64,000 bases of DNA from an uncultured Bacteroidales bacterium (GTDB lineage: Bacteria > Bacteroidota > Bacteroidia > Bacteroidales > P3): contig CAJOEN010000002.1 in NCBI GenBank assembly GCA_905233475.1, positions 1 to 64,000 of the forward strand, read 5' to 3'. Position numbers and translations under genes: made by a program. Under the pieces are notes generated by a model. That model saw only the letters and a program-made list of their open reading frames with translations. It was not told where the DNA came from and ran no database searches. This document shows, piece after piece, positions 16,389 through 25,055 of the stretch (its first letter is position 1; the number at the start of each line of letters is the position of its first letter).

Positions 16389-17016
16389 CGGCAAACGATA
16401 GGTTGCAACGGAAAAGTTCCTCAAGTTTTTTGTCCTTTGGCATAATATAGGTGTGCATTCCCAACTGTTTGGCTGTCTGCACGTTGGTGGGATTATCGTC
16501 GATAAAAATTGTTTCGGCGGGATTTAGACCGTTTTCGTCGATAATCATTTGAAAACCATCGGGTTTGGGTTTGCGAGTGTGCATAAGTTGTGAAAAATAT
16601 GCCTTGCGGAACGACACCTCGAAGGGGTTGAAGCCGTATTGTTGTTCAGCTTCGGCCATAAACCTGTCGTAGTTTATTTGGTTTGTGTTGCTGAAAAGGA
16701 AAGTGTTGTATTTTATGCGCAAAGCGCCGAGCAGTTGCCACCGCAGTTTGGGTATTTCAATTAGTATGGCGTTCCAAGCGTCGTCAATTTGGCTGTCGGT
16801 GAGTGGAATAGGGGATATGCCACGTATATAGTCTCGAAATTCGGCGGGCGTTATGCGGCCTTCCTCAAAAAGGTCGATGGTAGGCGTTTGCGACAGCTGA
16901 GTGTAGTATTTTTCAAAATCCTGAAGGCCGTATGAGCGGAAACGGTCGGCAATATTTTCGTATCTTATATCGTAGATAACGCCGCCAAGGTCGAATATTA
17001 TGTTTTTGATTTCCAT
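16372..17016 (-). CDS. HAD-superfamily (YihX-type) phosphatase
   Basis: 214 aa. Motif I is IIFDLGGVIYD: the nucleophile Asp is present, with Gly at the second position, as in the HAD-IA variant 3 group that includes YihX and epoxide-hydrolase N-terminal domains. Motif II is FLFSNTNQ (Ser/Thr position, TFLFSNT). The conserved Lys lies in RKPKPDGF and motif III is IFIDDNPTNVQTAKQLG. A soluble phosphatase is likely, perhaps on a sugar phosphate; the substrate is inferred only from family members. It is the first gene of a three-gene minus-strand operon, with a -7 box at 17066-17073. Confidence 0.88.
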   Translation of the reverse strand: MEIKNIIFDLGGVIYDIRYENIADRFRSYGLQDFEKYYTQLSQTPTIDLFEEGRITPAEFRDYIRGISPIPLTDSQIDDAWNAILIEIPKLRWQLLGALRIKYNTFLFSNTNQINYDRFMAEAEQQYGFNPFEVSFRKAYFSQLMHTRKPKPDGFQMIIDENGLNPAETIFIDDNPTNVQTAKQLGMHTYIMPKDKKLEELFRCNLSFADGIVQ

Positions 17017-17065
17017 GTGTTTAAAATAATATTTCTTTGCTAACGGATGTTGTTTTATAAAAGTG

Positions 17066-17073
17066 CAAAATTA
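17066..17073 (-). promoter_or_regulatory. Bacteroidota -7 box (TAATTTTG) for the HAD-M16-rsgA operon
   Basis: Minus-strand TAATTTTG lies 50 bp upstream of the HAD gene ATG at 17016. Confidence 0.55.
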
Positions 17074-17129
17074 CTGTTTTTTTGGCAAAAATGCAAGAGT
17101 GTTTTCGTGAGGATTTCGGGCTTGCGCGA

Positions 17130-17393
17130 GAGGTTAAAACTCCCCCTTGCCCCATCAGAGAGTTTTTACTCCTCCCGACCTCCCCAGGAGAGTTAAAACT
17201 CCCCCTTGCCCCCTCAGAGAGTTTTTACTCCTCCCGACCTCCTCAAGAGAGTTAAAACTCCCCCTTGCCCCCTCAGGAGGGGGAACTGTTTGGACTACCC
17301 TGTTTTGCATGGGTCTATGTTTGGGCTATGTTGGCATGTGCGTAGGGATAAGTTCCTCCTTTTAAGGAGGTTAGAATGATTAAAGGCACGTGC
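17130..17393. repeat. Inverted relative of the left-end repeat, with an internal 59-bp tandem period
   Basis: GTTAAAACTCCCCCTTGCCC recurs at 17133, 17192 and 17251, a 59-bp period. Between the copies lie GAGTTTTTACTCCTCCCGACC segments. These are the reverse complement of the unit start seen at 1, 220 and 440. The block at 17286-17375 (GACTACC, TTTTGCATGGGT, AGTTCCTCCTTTTAAGGAGG) is the reverse complement of the distal part of the left-end unit (360-420). The element lies between the divergent HAD and clpC genes, upstream of both promoters, so it is not simply a terminator. The small open frame across it is repeat-derived. Between 17394 and 17567 I see only AT-rich spacer. Confidence 0.85.
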
Positions 17394-17567
17394 GCAGGCA
17401 ATTCCATCCATACACCAAAATTTTGTGATAAGCAAACAGTTTTGTGATAATTACAATCCATTCATTATTAATGTATTAACGGAAGCAAGTGGCGGTTTAA
17501 GGAAACAATTTGCTGTTTTTTGGAAAAAATTAAAAATTCAGTATTTCGCTTTATGAGAAGTTTTTTG

Positions 17568-17575
17568 TATCTTTG
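17568..17575 (+). promoter_or_regulatory. Bacteroidota -7 box (TATCTTTG) for clpC
   Basis: TATCTTTG ends 118 bp upstream of the preferred clpC ATG (17694), implying a leader of about 110 nt. No heat-shock CIRCE inverted repeat was seen nearby. Confidence 0.6.
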
Positions 17576-17693
17576 AACATTGGAAAACTATTGTTCTTGT
17601 GGTAATGGTATCTGTATAATGCTTTGTTTGCCACAAAGTTGTAACAAAATAGCTTTTCCGATAAAAAATGTTTTCATTATATTACTTTTGCCA

Positions 17694-20297
17694 ATGAATC
17701 CTACACTAAGCACAAATGCTACAAAGGCTATAAACAACGGAAGAGACGAGGCCATCCGCATGAAAAGTCCCAAAATCGGTGTCGAGCACCTGTTTTTGGG
17801 CATACTGCGCGAAAAGGAATGCTCGGCTATGCGAATTTTGGAGGAGTTCGGAATAAACACTGCCGATATTCGCAGCCGTATCGAATCGGCCTCAGCCACT
17901 TTGGACAACGGTGTGCGGCAGTCCGCCGATGCCGATGTGCCCTTGCTGCCTCAAACCGAAAAAATATTACGTTTTGCCTACCTAATCTCCAAGGAACTCA
18001 AAAGTGATCTAGTAAAAACCGAACATATACTTATGGCCATACTGCGCAACAGCGATAACATGGTGTCGTCGCTACTTAATGCCCAAAATCTTGACTACGA
18101 AAAAATACGCCACTACCTATTGAAGAGCAGTAACGGTTTGGCCAACGGGCAACAGAACAGCGGCTACTTTCCCGAAGTGCAGTCGAACGCATCGTATGAA
18201 GATGACGACGATGACGATTACGAAATGGCCGACGACTCCTTTTCCAAGCAACGTAAGGCGCCGTCGGGTTCCAAGAACAGCCGGACTCCAGCTTTGGACA
18301 ATTTCGGGCGCGACCTTACCAAAGCCGCCGCCGAAAAACGTCTCGACCCGATTGTAGGTCGCGAAAAGGAGTTGGAACGCATAGCCCAGATTCTGAGCCG
18401 TCGCAAAAAAAACAATCCCATACTGATAGGCGAACCCGGAGTGGGTAAATCGGCCATTGCCGAAGGGCTTGCCATACGCATAAGCGAGGGAAAAGTGCCA
18501 CGCACCCTATATGGCAAACGCGTAATAACCCTCGATTTGGCCTCGCTCGTGGCAGGAACAAAATACCGCGGACAATTTGAAGAGCGTATGAAAGCTATAT
18601 TGGCCGAACTGGAACAGAACCCCGACATAATAGTGTTTATCGACGAAATACACACCATTGTGGGAGCTGGAAGCGCGGCTGGCTCGCTGGACGCCTCCAA
18701 TATGTTCAAACCGGCTTTGGCACGTGGCGAACTGCAGTGCATAGGAGCAACCACCCTCGACGAATACCGCCAATACATAGAAAAGGACGGAGCATTGGAA
18801 CGCCGTTTCCAAAAGGTGATTGTTGATGCCACAACGCCCGAAGAAACGGTTACCATTCTCAACAACATAAAAAATAAATACGAGGATCACCATTTGGTGA
18901 CTTATTCTCCCGAGGCCATCGAAGCCTGCGTATCTCTTACCAATCGCTACATAAGCGACCGTTTGCTTCCCGATAAGGCCATAGACGCCATGGACGAGGC
19001 CGGTGCGCGTGTGCATATCTCCAATATCGAAGTTCCGGTGGAAATTATAACTCTTGAGGAGGAAATTGCCAAAGTGGTGGCCAAGAAAAAAGAGGTACTC
19101 TCGCAAAAAAACTACAATGAGGCTGCCGAATATCGCGATCAGGAAAGGGAACTCAATGCCAAACTTGATGACGTTAAGCGGCAATGGGAGATTTCGGAGA
19201 AGAAAAAACGCATTACCATCACCGAACAGGATGTAGCCGAGGTCGTGGCAATGATGACAGGTGTTCCGGTGCAACGCATAGCTCAAAACGAGAGCAACCG
19301 CCTTATAAGCATGGAGGCCGACCTGCAAAGCAAAGTAATAGGTCAGGACGAGGCAGTGAAAAAAATAGCCAAGGCCATACGTCGCAACCGAGCCGGACTG
19401 AAAGACCCTAACAAGCCCATAGGCTCGTTTATTTTCCTTGGTCCCACGGGCGTGGGCAAAACTTATTTGGCCAAAGTCCTTGCCCAATATCTGTTCGACA
19501 CCGAGAGCGCCATGATACGTATCGACATGAGCGAGTATATGGAGAAATTCGCCGTGTCGCGGCTGATAGGAGCGCCTCCGGGATACGTGGGCTACGAGGA
19601 GGGCGGACAACTTACCGAAAAGGTGCGACGCAAACCCTACTCCATAGTACTGCTCGACGAGATTGAAAAAGCTCACCCCGACGTGTTCAACCTCCTTTTA
19701 CAGGTGCTCGACGACGGTCAGCTCACCGACGGAATGGGACGCAAGGTGGATTTCAAAAACACCATAGTTATAATGACTTCCAATATCGGCTCCCGACAGC
19801 TCAAGGAGTTCGGCACCGGAGTGGGATTTACTACCTCGGCGCGAGAGAGCAACCGTGCCGACATGGAAAAGGACGTTATAGAAAAAGCCATGAAAAAGGC
19901 ATTTGCCCCTGAGTTCCTGAACCGTATTGATGATGTGGTAATATTCAACAACCTCAAACGTGCTGAAATACATAAGATTATCGATATTGAACTGCAAGGA
20001 CTTTTCGGAAGAATCCGAAATATGGGTTACAACATCGAAATCAGCGAAAGTGCAAAAGATTTTCTGCTCGAAAAAGGCTGGGACTCCAATTTTGGAGCGC
20101 GTCCGCTTAAACGGGCTATACAGAAATACATAGAGGACGAACTTGCCGAAGAAATAATAAAATCCTCACTGCAGGAGGGCGACGACATACTTGTCGATAC
20201 CGAGGACTACGGCGAGGGCAAGATGATAAAATTCCGCATTAGCAAAGCCTCCGGCACCGACAAAACTATCAACGACAAAGCAACAGCAAACGAATAA
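17694..20297 (+). CDS. clpC: ATP-dependent Clp protease ATP-binding subunit ClpC
   Basis: 867 aa from the ATG at 17694 (MNPTLSTNATKAINNGRDEA); a longer in-frame extension lacks Clp homology and reaches back to the promoter. Domains: Clp N repeats (about 1-145); an acidic linker (YEDDDDDDYEMADD); AAA1 with Walker A GEPGVGKSAIAEG and Walker B VFIDEIHT; a UVR-type middle region (YNEAAEYRDQERELNAKLD); AAA2 with GPTGVGKTYLAK and VLLDEIEKAHPD; and a C-terminal ClpB-type D2-small domain. It unfolds proteins for ClpP. The next gene starts 6 bp after the stop, so the ThiL-like gene is probably co-transcribed. Confidence 0.96.
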   Translation: MNPTLSTNATKAINNGRDEAIRMKSPKIGVEHLFLGILREKECSAMRILEEFGINTADIRSRIESASATLDNGVRQSADADVPLLPQTEKILRFAYLISKELKSDLVKTEHILMAILRNSDNMVSSLLNAQNLDYEKIRHYLLKSSNGLANGQQNSGYFPEVQSNASYEDDDDDDYEMADDSFSKQRKAPSGSKNSRTPALDNFGRDLTKAAAEKRLDPIVGREKELERIAQILSRRKKNNPILIGEPGVGKSAIAEGLAIRISEGKVPRTLYGKRVITLDLASLVAGTKYRGQFEERMKAILAELEQNPDIIVFIDEIHTIVGAGSAAGSLDASNMFKPALARGELQCIGATTLDEYRQYIEKDGALERRFQKVIVDATTPEETVTILNNIKNKYEDHHLVTYSPEAIEACVSLTNRYISDRLLPDKAIDAMDEAGARVHISNIEVPVEIITLEEEIAKVVAKKKEVLSQKNYNEAAEYRDQERELNAKLDDVKRQWEISEKKKRITITEQDVAEVVAMMTGVPVQRIAQNESNRLISMEADLQSKVIGQDEAVKKIAKAIRRNRAGLKDPNKPIGSFIFLGPTGVGKTYLAKVLAQYLFDTESAMIRIDMSEYMEKFAVSRLIGAPPGYVGYEEGGQLTEKVRRKPYSIVLLDEIEKAHPDVFNLLLQVLDDGQLTDGMGRKVDFKNTIVIMTSNIGSRQLKEFGTGVGFTTSARESNRADMEKDVIEKAMKKAFAPEFLNRIDDVVIFNNLKRAEIHKIIDIELQGLFGRIRNMGYNIEISESAKDFLLEKGWDSNFGARPLKRAIQKYIEDELAEEIIKSSLQEGDDILVDTEDYGEGKMIKFRISKASGTDKTINDKATANE

Positions 20298-20303
20298 GCA
20301 TTT

Positions 20304-21365
20304 ATGACAGTACAGGAAAATCCAAAAATAACGGACATTGGCAGTTTGGGCAAAAATGCTCTTATACAGCGTCTTACCGAAGGCTTTACTGCAAAGAACA
20401 AATCAACGGTGATAGGCCTCGGCAACGACGCCTCGGCTGTGGGGCAGGGAAAAACAAAAACTGTTGTAGGCACCGCAATGATGGTGGAGGGGATACATTT
20501 CGATATGACATACACACCTCTTCAACATCTTGGCTACAAGGCTGTTGCATTGGCTGTGTCCAATATCGTGGCAATGAACGCCCTGCCTCGGCAGATTATG
20601 GTAAGCCTTGCTGTATCAAGCCGTTACTCGGTAGAAGCCCTCGACGAGCTTTTTGCCGGCATACGGCGTTTCTGCCAACGTTACGACACCGACCTTACAG
20701 GCTGCGACCTATGTTCCAGTGTTGCTGGACTTACCTTGTCGGTAACTGCCATAGGCGAGGCGGACAAGGCTCGAATAACGGGCTGCGGTGGTGCCAAGGT
20801 TCACGATTTGCTATGTGCCTCGGGCGATTTTGGGTCGGCATACGCAGGACTGCTCATTTTGGAACGCGAAAAAGCCACCTACAAAGGCAATCCGCAATTC
20901 CAACCCGATTTTTCGTCCCACGAATATGTGCTTGAGCGTTTTCTGAAACCCGAACCTCGCACCGATATTGTTAAGTGGCTTGCCGACAATGATATAGTTC
21001 CCACCTCCATGACCAACGTTGCCGACGGGCTTGCCGATGCAGCCATGCACCTCTGCCAAGAGTCGCACTGCGGATGCGAAATTTACGAGGAACGCATACC
21101 CATAGACTACGGCACCTCGCACGTGTGCAGCGATTTCGGTACCAATATGTTGCCCGTGTCCTTGGCTCTGAACGGCGGTATGGACAACGAACTGCTTTTC
21201 TCCATAAGCCAATCGGATTACGAAAAAATTAAAGCCTGCCCGAATATCGCTATAATCGGCCACATTACCGAGCAAAACCGCGGTGCCATAATGGTAACAC
21301 CGCAAAACACCGCAATACAGCTTAAATCGCAGGGACGCAGTCCTGCCGAAACCGCCGTACAATAA
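20304..21365 (+). CDS. ThiL-like (PurM-fold) protein with eroded metal-binding residues
   Basis: This 353-aa protein is collinear with Bacteroidota thiamine-monophosphate kinase (ThiL): PLQHLGYKAVALAVSNIVAM, LKPEPRTDIVKWL, PTSMTNVADGL and VIGHITEQ-like segments. Several conserved acidic Mg-ATP ligands are changed. GDDAAV is GNDASAV (Asn41); the Asp of TTD is Ala58; SD(I/L) before AMNA is SNI (Asn87); DISDG is NVADG (Asn238, Ala240); GGEDYELLF is GGMDNELLF. Asp42, Asp135 and Asp241 are kept. The frame is intact, so this looks like a maintained pseudoenzyme or a repurposed paralogue and not a decayed gene. It sits between clpC (6 bp) and recQ (32 bp). Active ThiL function is doubtful. Confidence 0.75.
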   Translation: MTVQENPKITDIGSLGKNALIQRLTEGFTAKNKSTVIGLGNDASAVGQGKTKTVVGTAMMVEGIHFDMTYTPLQHLGYKAVALAVSNIVAMNALPRQIMVSLAVSSRYSVEALDELFAGIRRFCQRYDTDLTGCDLCSSVAGLTLSVTAIGEADKARITGCGGAKVHDLLCASGDFGSAYAGLLILEREKATYKGNPQFQPDFSSHEYVLERFLKPEPRTDIVKWLADNDIVPTSMTNVADGLADAAMHLCQESHCGCEIYEERIPIDYGTSHVCSDFGTNMLPVSLALNGGMDNELLFSISQSDYEKIKACPNIAIIGHITEQNRGAIMVTPQNTAIQLKSQGRSPAETAVQ

Positions 21366-21397
21366 AAAACTGCCGTAACCCGCGAAATGTACATTGT

Positions 21398-23290
21398 ATG
21401 ACCATACATGAAATTCTGAAAAAATATTGGGGTTACGACAAATTTAGACCTTTGCAGGAAGATATAATCACCTCTGTTTTAGATGGTTGTGATACATTGG
21501 CTTTGTTGCCCACAGGCGGTGGTAAATCCATCTGCTTTCAAGTGCCGGCTATGGCTTTGGACGGACTTTGCATAGTTGTTTCGCCGCTTATAGCCCTGAT
21601 GAAAGACCAAGTTCAGCACCTCAAAGAGAAAGGCATAAAAGCCGAAGCCCTTGTTTCGGGAATTAGCGTGTCCGACACCGAGCGCATAATAAACAACTGT
21701 ATCTACGGCGATACGAAATTCCTTTACGTGTCGCCCGAACGTTTGAAAAACCGGGCTTTTTTGGAGGCCTTCAAACAAATGAAAACAGGGCTTATAGCCG
21801 TGGACGAGGCTCACTGCATATCGCAATGGGGCTACGATTTCCGTCCGCCGTATTTGGAAATAGCTCAGATACGGGCATTTCATCCAAATACAGTGATGAT
21901 GGCACTTACGGCAACGGCAACGCCAGATGTGGTGGCCGACATTCAGGAAAAATTGGCCTTTGGCAAAAAACGCAACGTATTCCAAAAGAGCTTCTACCGC
22001 GACAACCTAACGTATATGGCCTTCTACGAAGAGGACAAGTACGGACGTATGTTGCGCATAATAAGAGCTGTTAAAGGTTCTGGAATTGTGTATGTGCGAA
22101 ACCGTCGTCGCACCAAGGAGATAGCCGAGTTCCTTTCGTCGAAAGGCATACGGGCTTCGTACTACCACGCAGGGCTTGACACCAACGACCGCGACGCACG
22201 TCAAAAGAAATGGATGTCAGGCGAAACTCCCGTAATAGTGGCAACCAATGCTTTCGGCATGGGAATAGACAAACCCGATGTGCGATATGTGATACACCTT
22301 GACTTGCCCGACTCGCCCGAGGCTTATTTCCAAGAGGCAGGCCGCGGCGGACGCGACGAAAAACAGGCATACGCCGTTATCCTGTACAACAACACCGACA
22401 TTGCCTCGCTGAAACAGAATTTTGCCTTGGCCTATCCACCTTTGCAATACATACGCAACGCCTACCGCGCTGTGTGCAATTTCTACCAAATTCCCGAAGG
22501 CTCGGGACAGAACCAAAAGTTTAACTTCGACCCGATGGCCATTTGCGACACCTACGGTTTTCAGGTGTTGCCTTTCTACAACGCCCTGCGTTTCCTCGAA
22601 AAAGAAGGCTTGCTTATGATTCCCGAACGGCAGGAGACTACCTCGCACCTAAAAATTCTTGTGTCGAAAGAGGAGTTGTATCGTTTTCAAACGGAAAATC
22701 CAATGTACGACGATTTGTTGAAACTAATGCTACGTATGTACGGAGGCTTGTTTTCCACTTACGTGGACATAAGCGAAAAGGGAATGGCACGCAAGATGTA
22801 CCGCGATGAGGAAGCGATTGTGTCTATGCTTCGCAAACTGCACAAACTTAATTATATAGACTATCAGGAGAGGGAAATATGTCCGCAAATTATCTTTACA
22901 TCGCCGTGTGTCAGCACCCAAAGTCTGTATATAAGCGATGCCAACTATAAAACATTGAAATACAATGCCGAGAAACGAATAAACGCAATGATTGGCTACG
23001 TAAGCGGTTCCGAGTACTGCCGTAGCAGTGCCTTGCTTTACTATTTCGGCGAAAAGAACAGCATACGTTGCGGACGTTGCGACGTGTGTATCGCCAAACA
23101 GAAAGAGGAAAGCGCTGAAGCTCTGCGTATCACCATAAAGGATTTGCTGAAAAACAACCCTATGTCGGTCAAGACTTTATGTTCCAAAATTCCCACTCTC
23201 GACGAAAGTGCTATAACCGCCGCTGTACGTGAAATGATTGACTACAACATAATAGGTACCGACGAGGATTTGCGGCTTTTTTTGCGGTAA
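21398..23290 (+). CDS. recQ: RecQ-family ATP-dependent DNA helicase
   Basis: 630 aa. Helicase core (1-340): motif 0 FRPLQEDII, motif I GGGKSICFQVPA, motif II DEAHCISQWGYDFRP, motif III ALTATATP, motif VI QEAGRGGRDEK. The zinc cluster (CRSSALLYYFGE, CGRCDVC) lies far downstream, at about residues 548-571, and not directly after the core. About 200 residues with winged-helix character separate the two. A short winged-helix-like tail follows and no HRDC domain is seen. It unwinds forked DNA in repair and recombination restart. A bidirectional-looking hairpin ends the transcript at 23301. Confidence 0.93.
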   Translation: MTIHEILKKYWGYDKFRPLQEDIITSVLDGCDTLALLPTGGGKSICFQVPAMALDGLCIVVSPLIALMKDQVQHLKEKGIKAEALVSGISVSDTERIINNCIYGDTKFLYVSPERLKNRAFLEAFKQMKTGLIAVDEAHCISQWGYDFRPPYLEIAQIRAFHPNTVMMALTATATPDVVADIQEKLAFGKKRNVFQKSFYRDNLTYMAFYEEDKYGRMLRIIRAVKGSGIVYVRNRRRTKEIAEFLSSKGIRASYYHAGLDTNDRDARQKKWMSGETPVIVATNAFGMGIDKPDVRYVIHLDLPDSPEAYFQEAGRGGRDEKQAYAVILYNNTDIASLKQNFALAYPPLQYIRNAYRAVCNFYQIPEGSGQNQKFNFDPMAICDTYGFQVLPFYNALRFLEKEGLLMIPERQETTSHLKILVSKEELYRFQTENPMYDDLLKLMLRMYGGLFSTYVDISEKGMARKMYRDEEAIVSMLRKLHKLNYIDYQEREICPQIIFTSPCVSTQSLYISDANYKTLKYNAEKRINAMIGYVSGSEYCRSSALLYYFGEKNSIRCGRCDVCIAKQKEESAEALRITIKDLLKNNPMSVKTLCSKIPTLDESAITAAVREMIDYNIIGTDEDLRLFLR

Positions 23291-23300
23291 CAGACAAAAA

Positions 23301-23322
23301 AAAGAGACCCTGAAGTCTCTTT
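23301..23322 (+). terminator. Hairpin after recQ
   Basis: Perfect 8-bp stem AAAGAGAC/GTCTCTTT with a 6-nt loop, 10 bp after the recQ stop and flanked upstream by an A run. The T tract after the stem is short. Confidence 0.7.
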
Positions 23323-23702
23323 CTGTAATCCTTTCCGACAAAGGGAACGTATGTCCAAATGTCTTTTTTTCAGTTTAAATTGAGTGAGAATTTGGCAGTT
23401 TTTGTTATCACCTGCTGCACGCATCCGGCATATAGCAATATGGCACGCAGTGTCATTTTGGACGGCTGGTGTTTGGCCGCCATTTTGCTTTTTCTACTTC
23501 TTGTGGTTCCGGTGCTGCTCCCCGTAAAGTTGTATTCATTTACCATAGGCAATGTTTTTTATGACACATCTCCGTTAGTGAAAACGTATTTCGCATAAAA
23601 AACTGACAATTCTTGGATTTATTGTATCTTTCGTTTTTTTTATGAGTTAAAGTTTTTTTTGTAGTTTTGAAAAAGGTGCGCAAGAAAGAAATCCGGCATA
23701 AA
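23323..23702. other. Intergenic region without a supported gene
   Basis: This is about 380 bp between convergent recQ and cls. It is increasingly AT-rich toward 23640. One plus-strand frame of 79 codons (23359-23598) has no recognisable start context or homology and I treat it as chance. No further terminator for the minus strand, tRNA or repeat was seen. Confidence 0.5.
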
Positions 23703-24770
23703 TTACATAAAAAAACGTAGTGGTAGCAGCAGCCATTCCATAACTCGCTCGAAACGGGAGCGTTTGCTCCATTCTTCATAATTGAAATCAATACAATGCT
23801 CAAGAGTGCGTTGTATGTGTGTATCGAGAAGTTGGGCTATTTGCTCGTTGTGTCCTATAAGAGCAAGTTCGTGCTGGTGCTGAAAACTGCGGAAATCGAA
23901 ATTGGCCGAGGAGATGGAAAAAATCTTCCCGTCAATCATAAGGCATTTGGCGTGGAGGTTGCCGGGTGTGTAGAATTTTATCTGTACACCGCTCTGATAC
24001 AGCGAGCCGAGGGAATGGCGACGCACTATGTCGGCGGTCTGCACGTCGGAATGCAGTGGCGATATTACCACCACCTTTACGCCGCGTTGTGCGGCACTGG
24101 TGAGGGCTTTGCGCAAACGCGAACTTGGCAGGAAATAGGGAGTTTCGATAACCACCTCCGAAGCGGCATTGTTTATGAACCCTTCGTATCTACGGCTCAA
24201 ACGCTGGCGACGGCGCGAGGGTATCTCCTGTATTATGGACATCTGCTTATAGTTTATGTCGCGTTTGAAACGTAACTTGTCGAGGTCTAAGCGGTTGTAT
24301 ATTACGTAGTTGTCGTTGAACACCTTTTGAAACAGGCGTGCCATTGGGTCGCATATACGTAGGTTGAGTTCGCGCCACGAAAGCGAGTAGGCCGCTATGT
24401 TTGCCGAACCGATGTAGGCAATCCTGTTGTCTATAACGAGTATTTTGCGGTGGTCGCGGCGATGGTTGTCGGAAACGAAGTTGAAAGTAAGTATCAGTTT
24501 TTTGAACACCCGCACCTCGCCACCGGCCTTTATTATAGGGTCGAAGAAACTAAAGTTTTGGCGTGTGCCCCATGCGTCCACCAGCACCCTCACCTTTACT
24601 CCTTGTCGGGCTTTTTCGGCCAACGCCTGTTTGAAACGCTCACCCATAGCATCGTCGTTGAAACGAAATGTTTCCAAGCTCACGTACTCTTTGGCGGCGG
24701 CAATATCCTTAAGTTGCTCGTTGTACAGTTCCAAATTGTCATCATACAGTGATACCTGTTTCAGTTCCAT
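23703..24770 (-). CDS. Phospholipase D family protein, cardiolipin synthase-like
   Basis: 355 aa with two HKD motifs: HRKILVIDNRIAYIGSANIA (about 140-160) and HAKCLMIDGKIFSISSANFD (about 280-300). It lacks the N-terminal membrane segments of full-length ClsA and is therefore closer to soluble ClsB-type or short cardiolipin synthases. The tail WLLLPLRFFM is hydrophobic and could touch the membrane. The ATG at 24770 (MELKQVSLYDD) is chosen because the -7 box at 24791-24798 lies downstream of the longer ATG at 24815. It probably makes cardiolipin from phosphatidylglycerol, but a nuclease or other phosphodiesterase cannot be excluded. Confidence 0.82.
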   Translation of the reverse strand: MELKQVSLYDDNLELYNEQLKDIAAAKEYVSLETFRFNDDAMGERFKQALAEKARQGVKVRVLVDAWGTRQNFSFFDPIIKAGGEVRVFKKLILTFNFVSDNHRRDHRKILVIDNRIAYIGSANIAAYSLSWRELNLRICDPMARLFQKVFNDNYVIYNRLDLDKLRFKRDINYKQMSIIQEIPSRRRQRLSRRYEGFINNAASEVVIETPYFLPSSRLRKALTSAAQRGVKVVVISPLHSDVQTADIVRRHSLGSLYQSGVQIKFYTPGNLHAKCLMIDGKIFSISSANFDFRSFQHQHELALIGHNEQIAQLLDTHIQRTLEHCIDFNYEEWSKRSRFERVMEWLLLPLRFFM

Positions 24771-24790
24771 ATTGGTTGTGTTTTGGTGTG

Positions 24791-24798
24791 CAAAGATA
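24791..24798 (-). promoter_or_regulatory. Bacteroidota -7 box (TATCTTTG) for the phospholipase D gene
   Basis: Minus-strand TATCTTTG lies 20 bp upstream of the ATG at 24770. It rules out the longer start at 24815. Confidence 0.6.
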
Positions 24799-24969
24799 GC
24801 ATTTTTTCGCAACATACTGACTTTTTATTTTTACAGATTGCATGATAGGAGTTGGTTGTAGCGCAGTTATCGTTTTGAAAATCCGAACTTTATGCCATCT
24901 AAGATATTTTTTCGCCAAAATTGGTTATTTTTTATCTGTGGCATTGGGCAAAAAACCAAAAAAATAATG

Positions 24970-24977
24970 TAAATTTG
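24970..24977 (+). promoter_or_regulatory. Bacteroidota -7 box (TAAATTTG) for the threonine dehydrogenase
   Basis: TAAATTTG, followed by CAA, lies 78 bp upstream of the ATG at 25056. The rest of 24799-25055 shows no other feature. Confidence 0.6.
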
Positions 24978-25055
24978 CAATCGCAAAAGAATGGGGCTGA
25001 ATTGCTCCAAAGAAGTTTTTATTAACAATAGTTCAATTACTTAAACGTAACATAG

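Noticed and set aside
17130..17393. CRISPR-like 59-bp period
   Set aside because: Whole 59-bp units are near identical, so there are no unique spacers; the element is related to the left-end repeat.
23359..23598. 79-codon plus-strand open frame between recQ and cls
   Set aside because: No recognisable homology, no promoter seen ahead of it, and it directly follows the recQ hairpin.
24771..24815. N-terminal extension of the phospholipase D protein (start at 24815)
   Set aside because: The -7 box at 24791-24798 lies inside this stretch, so transcription would begin after it.
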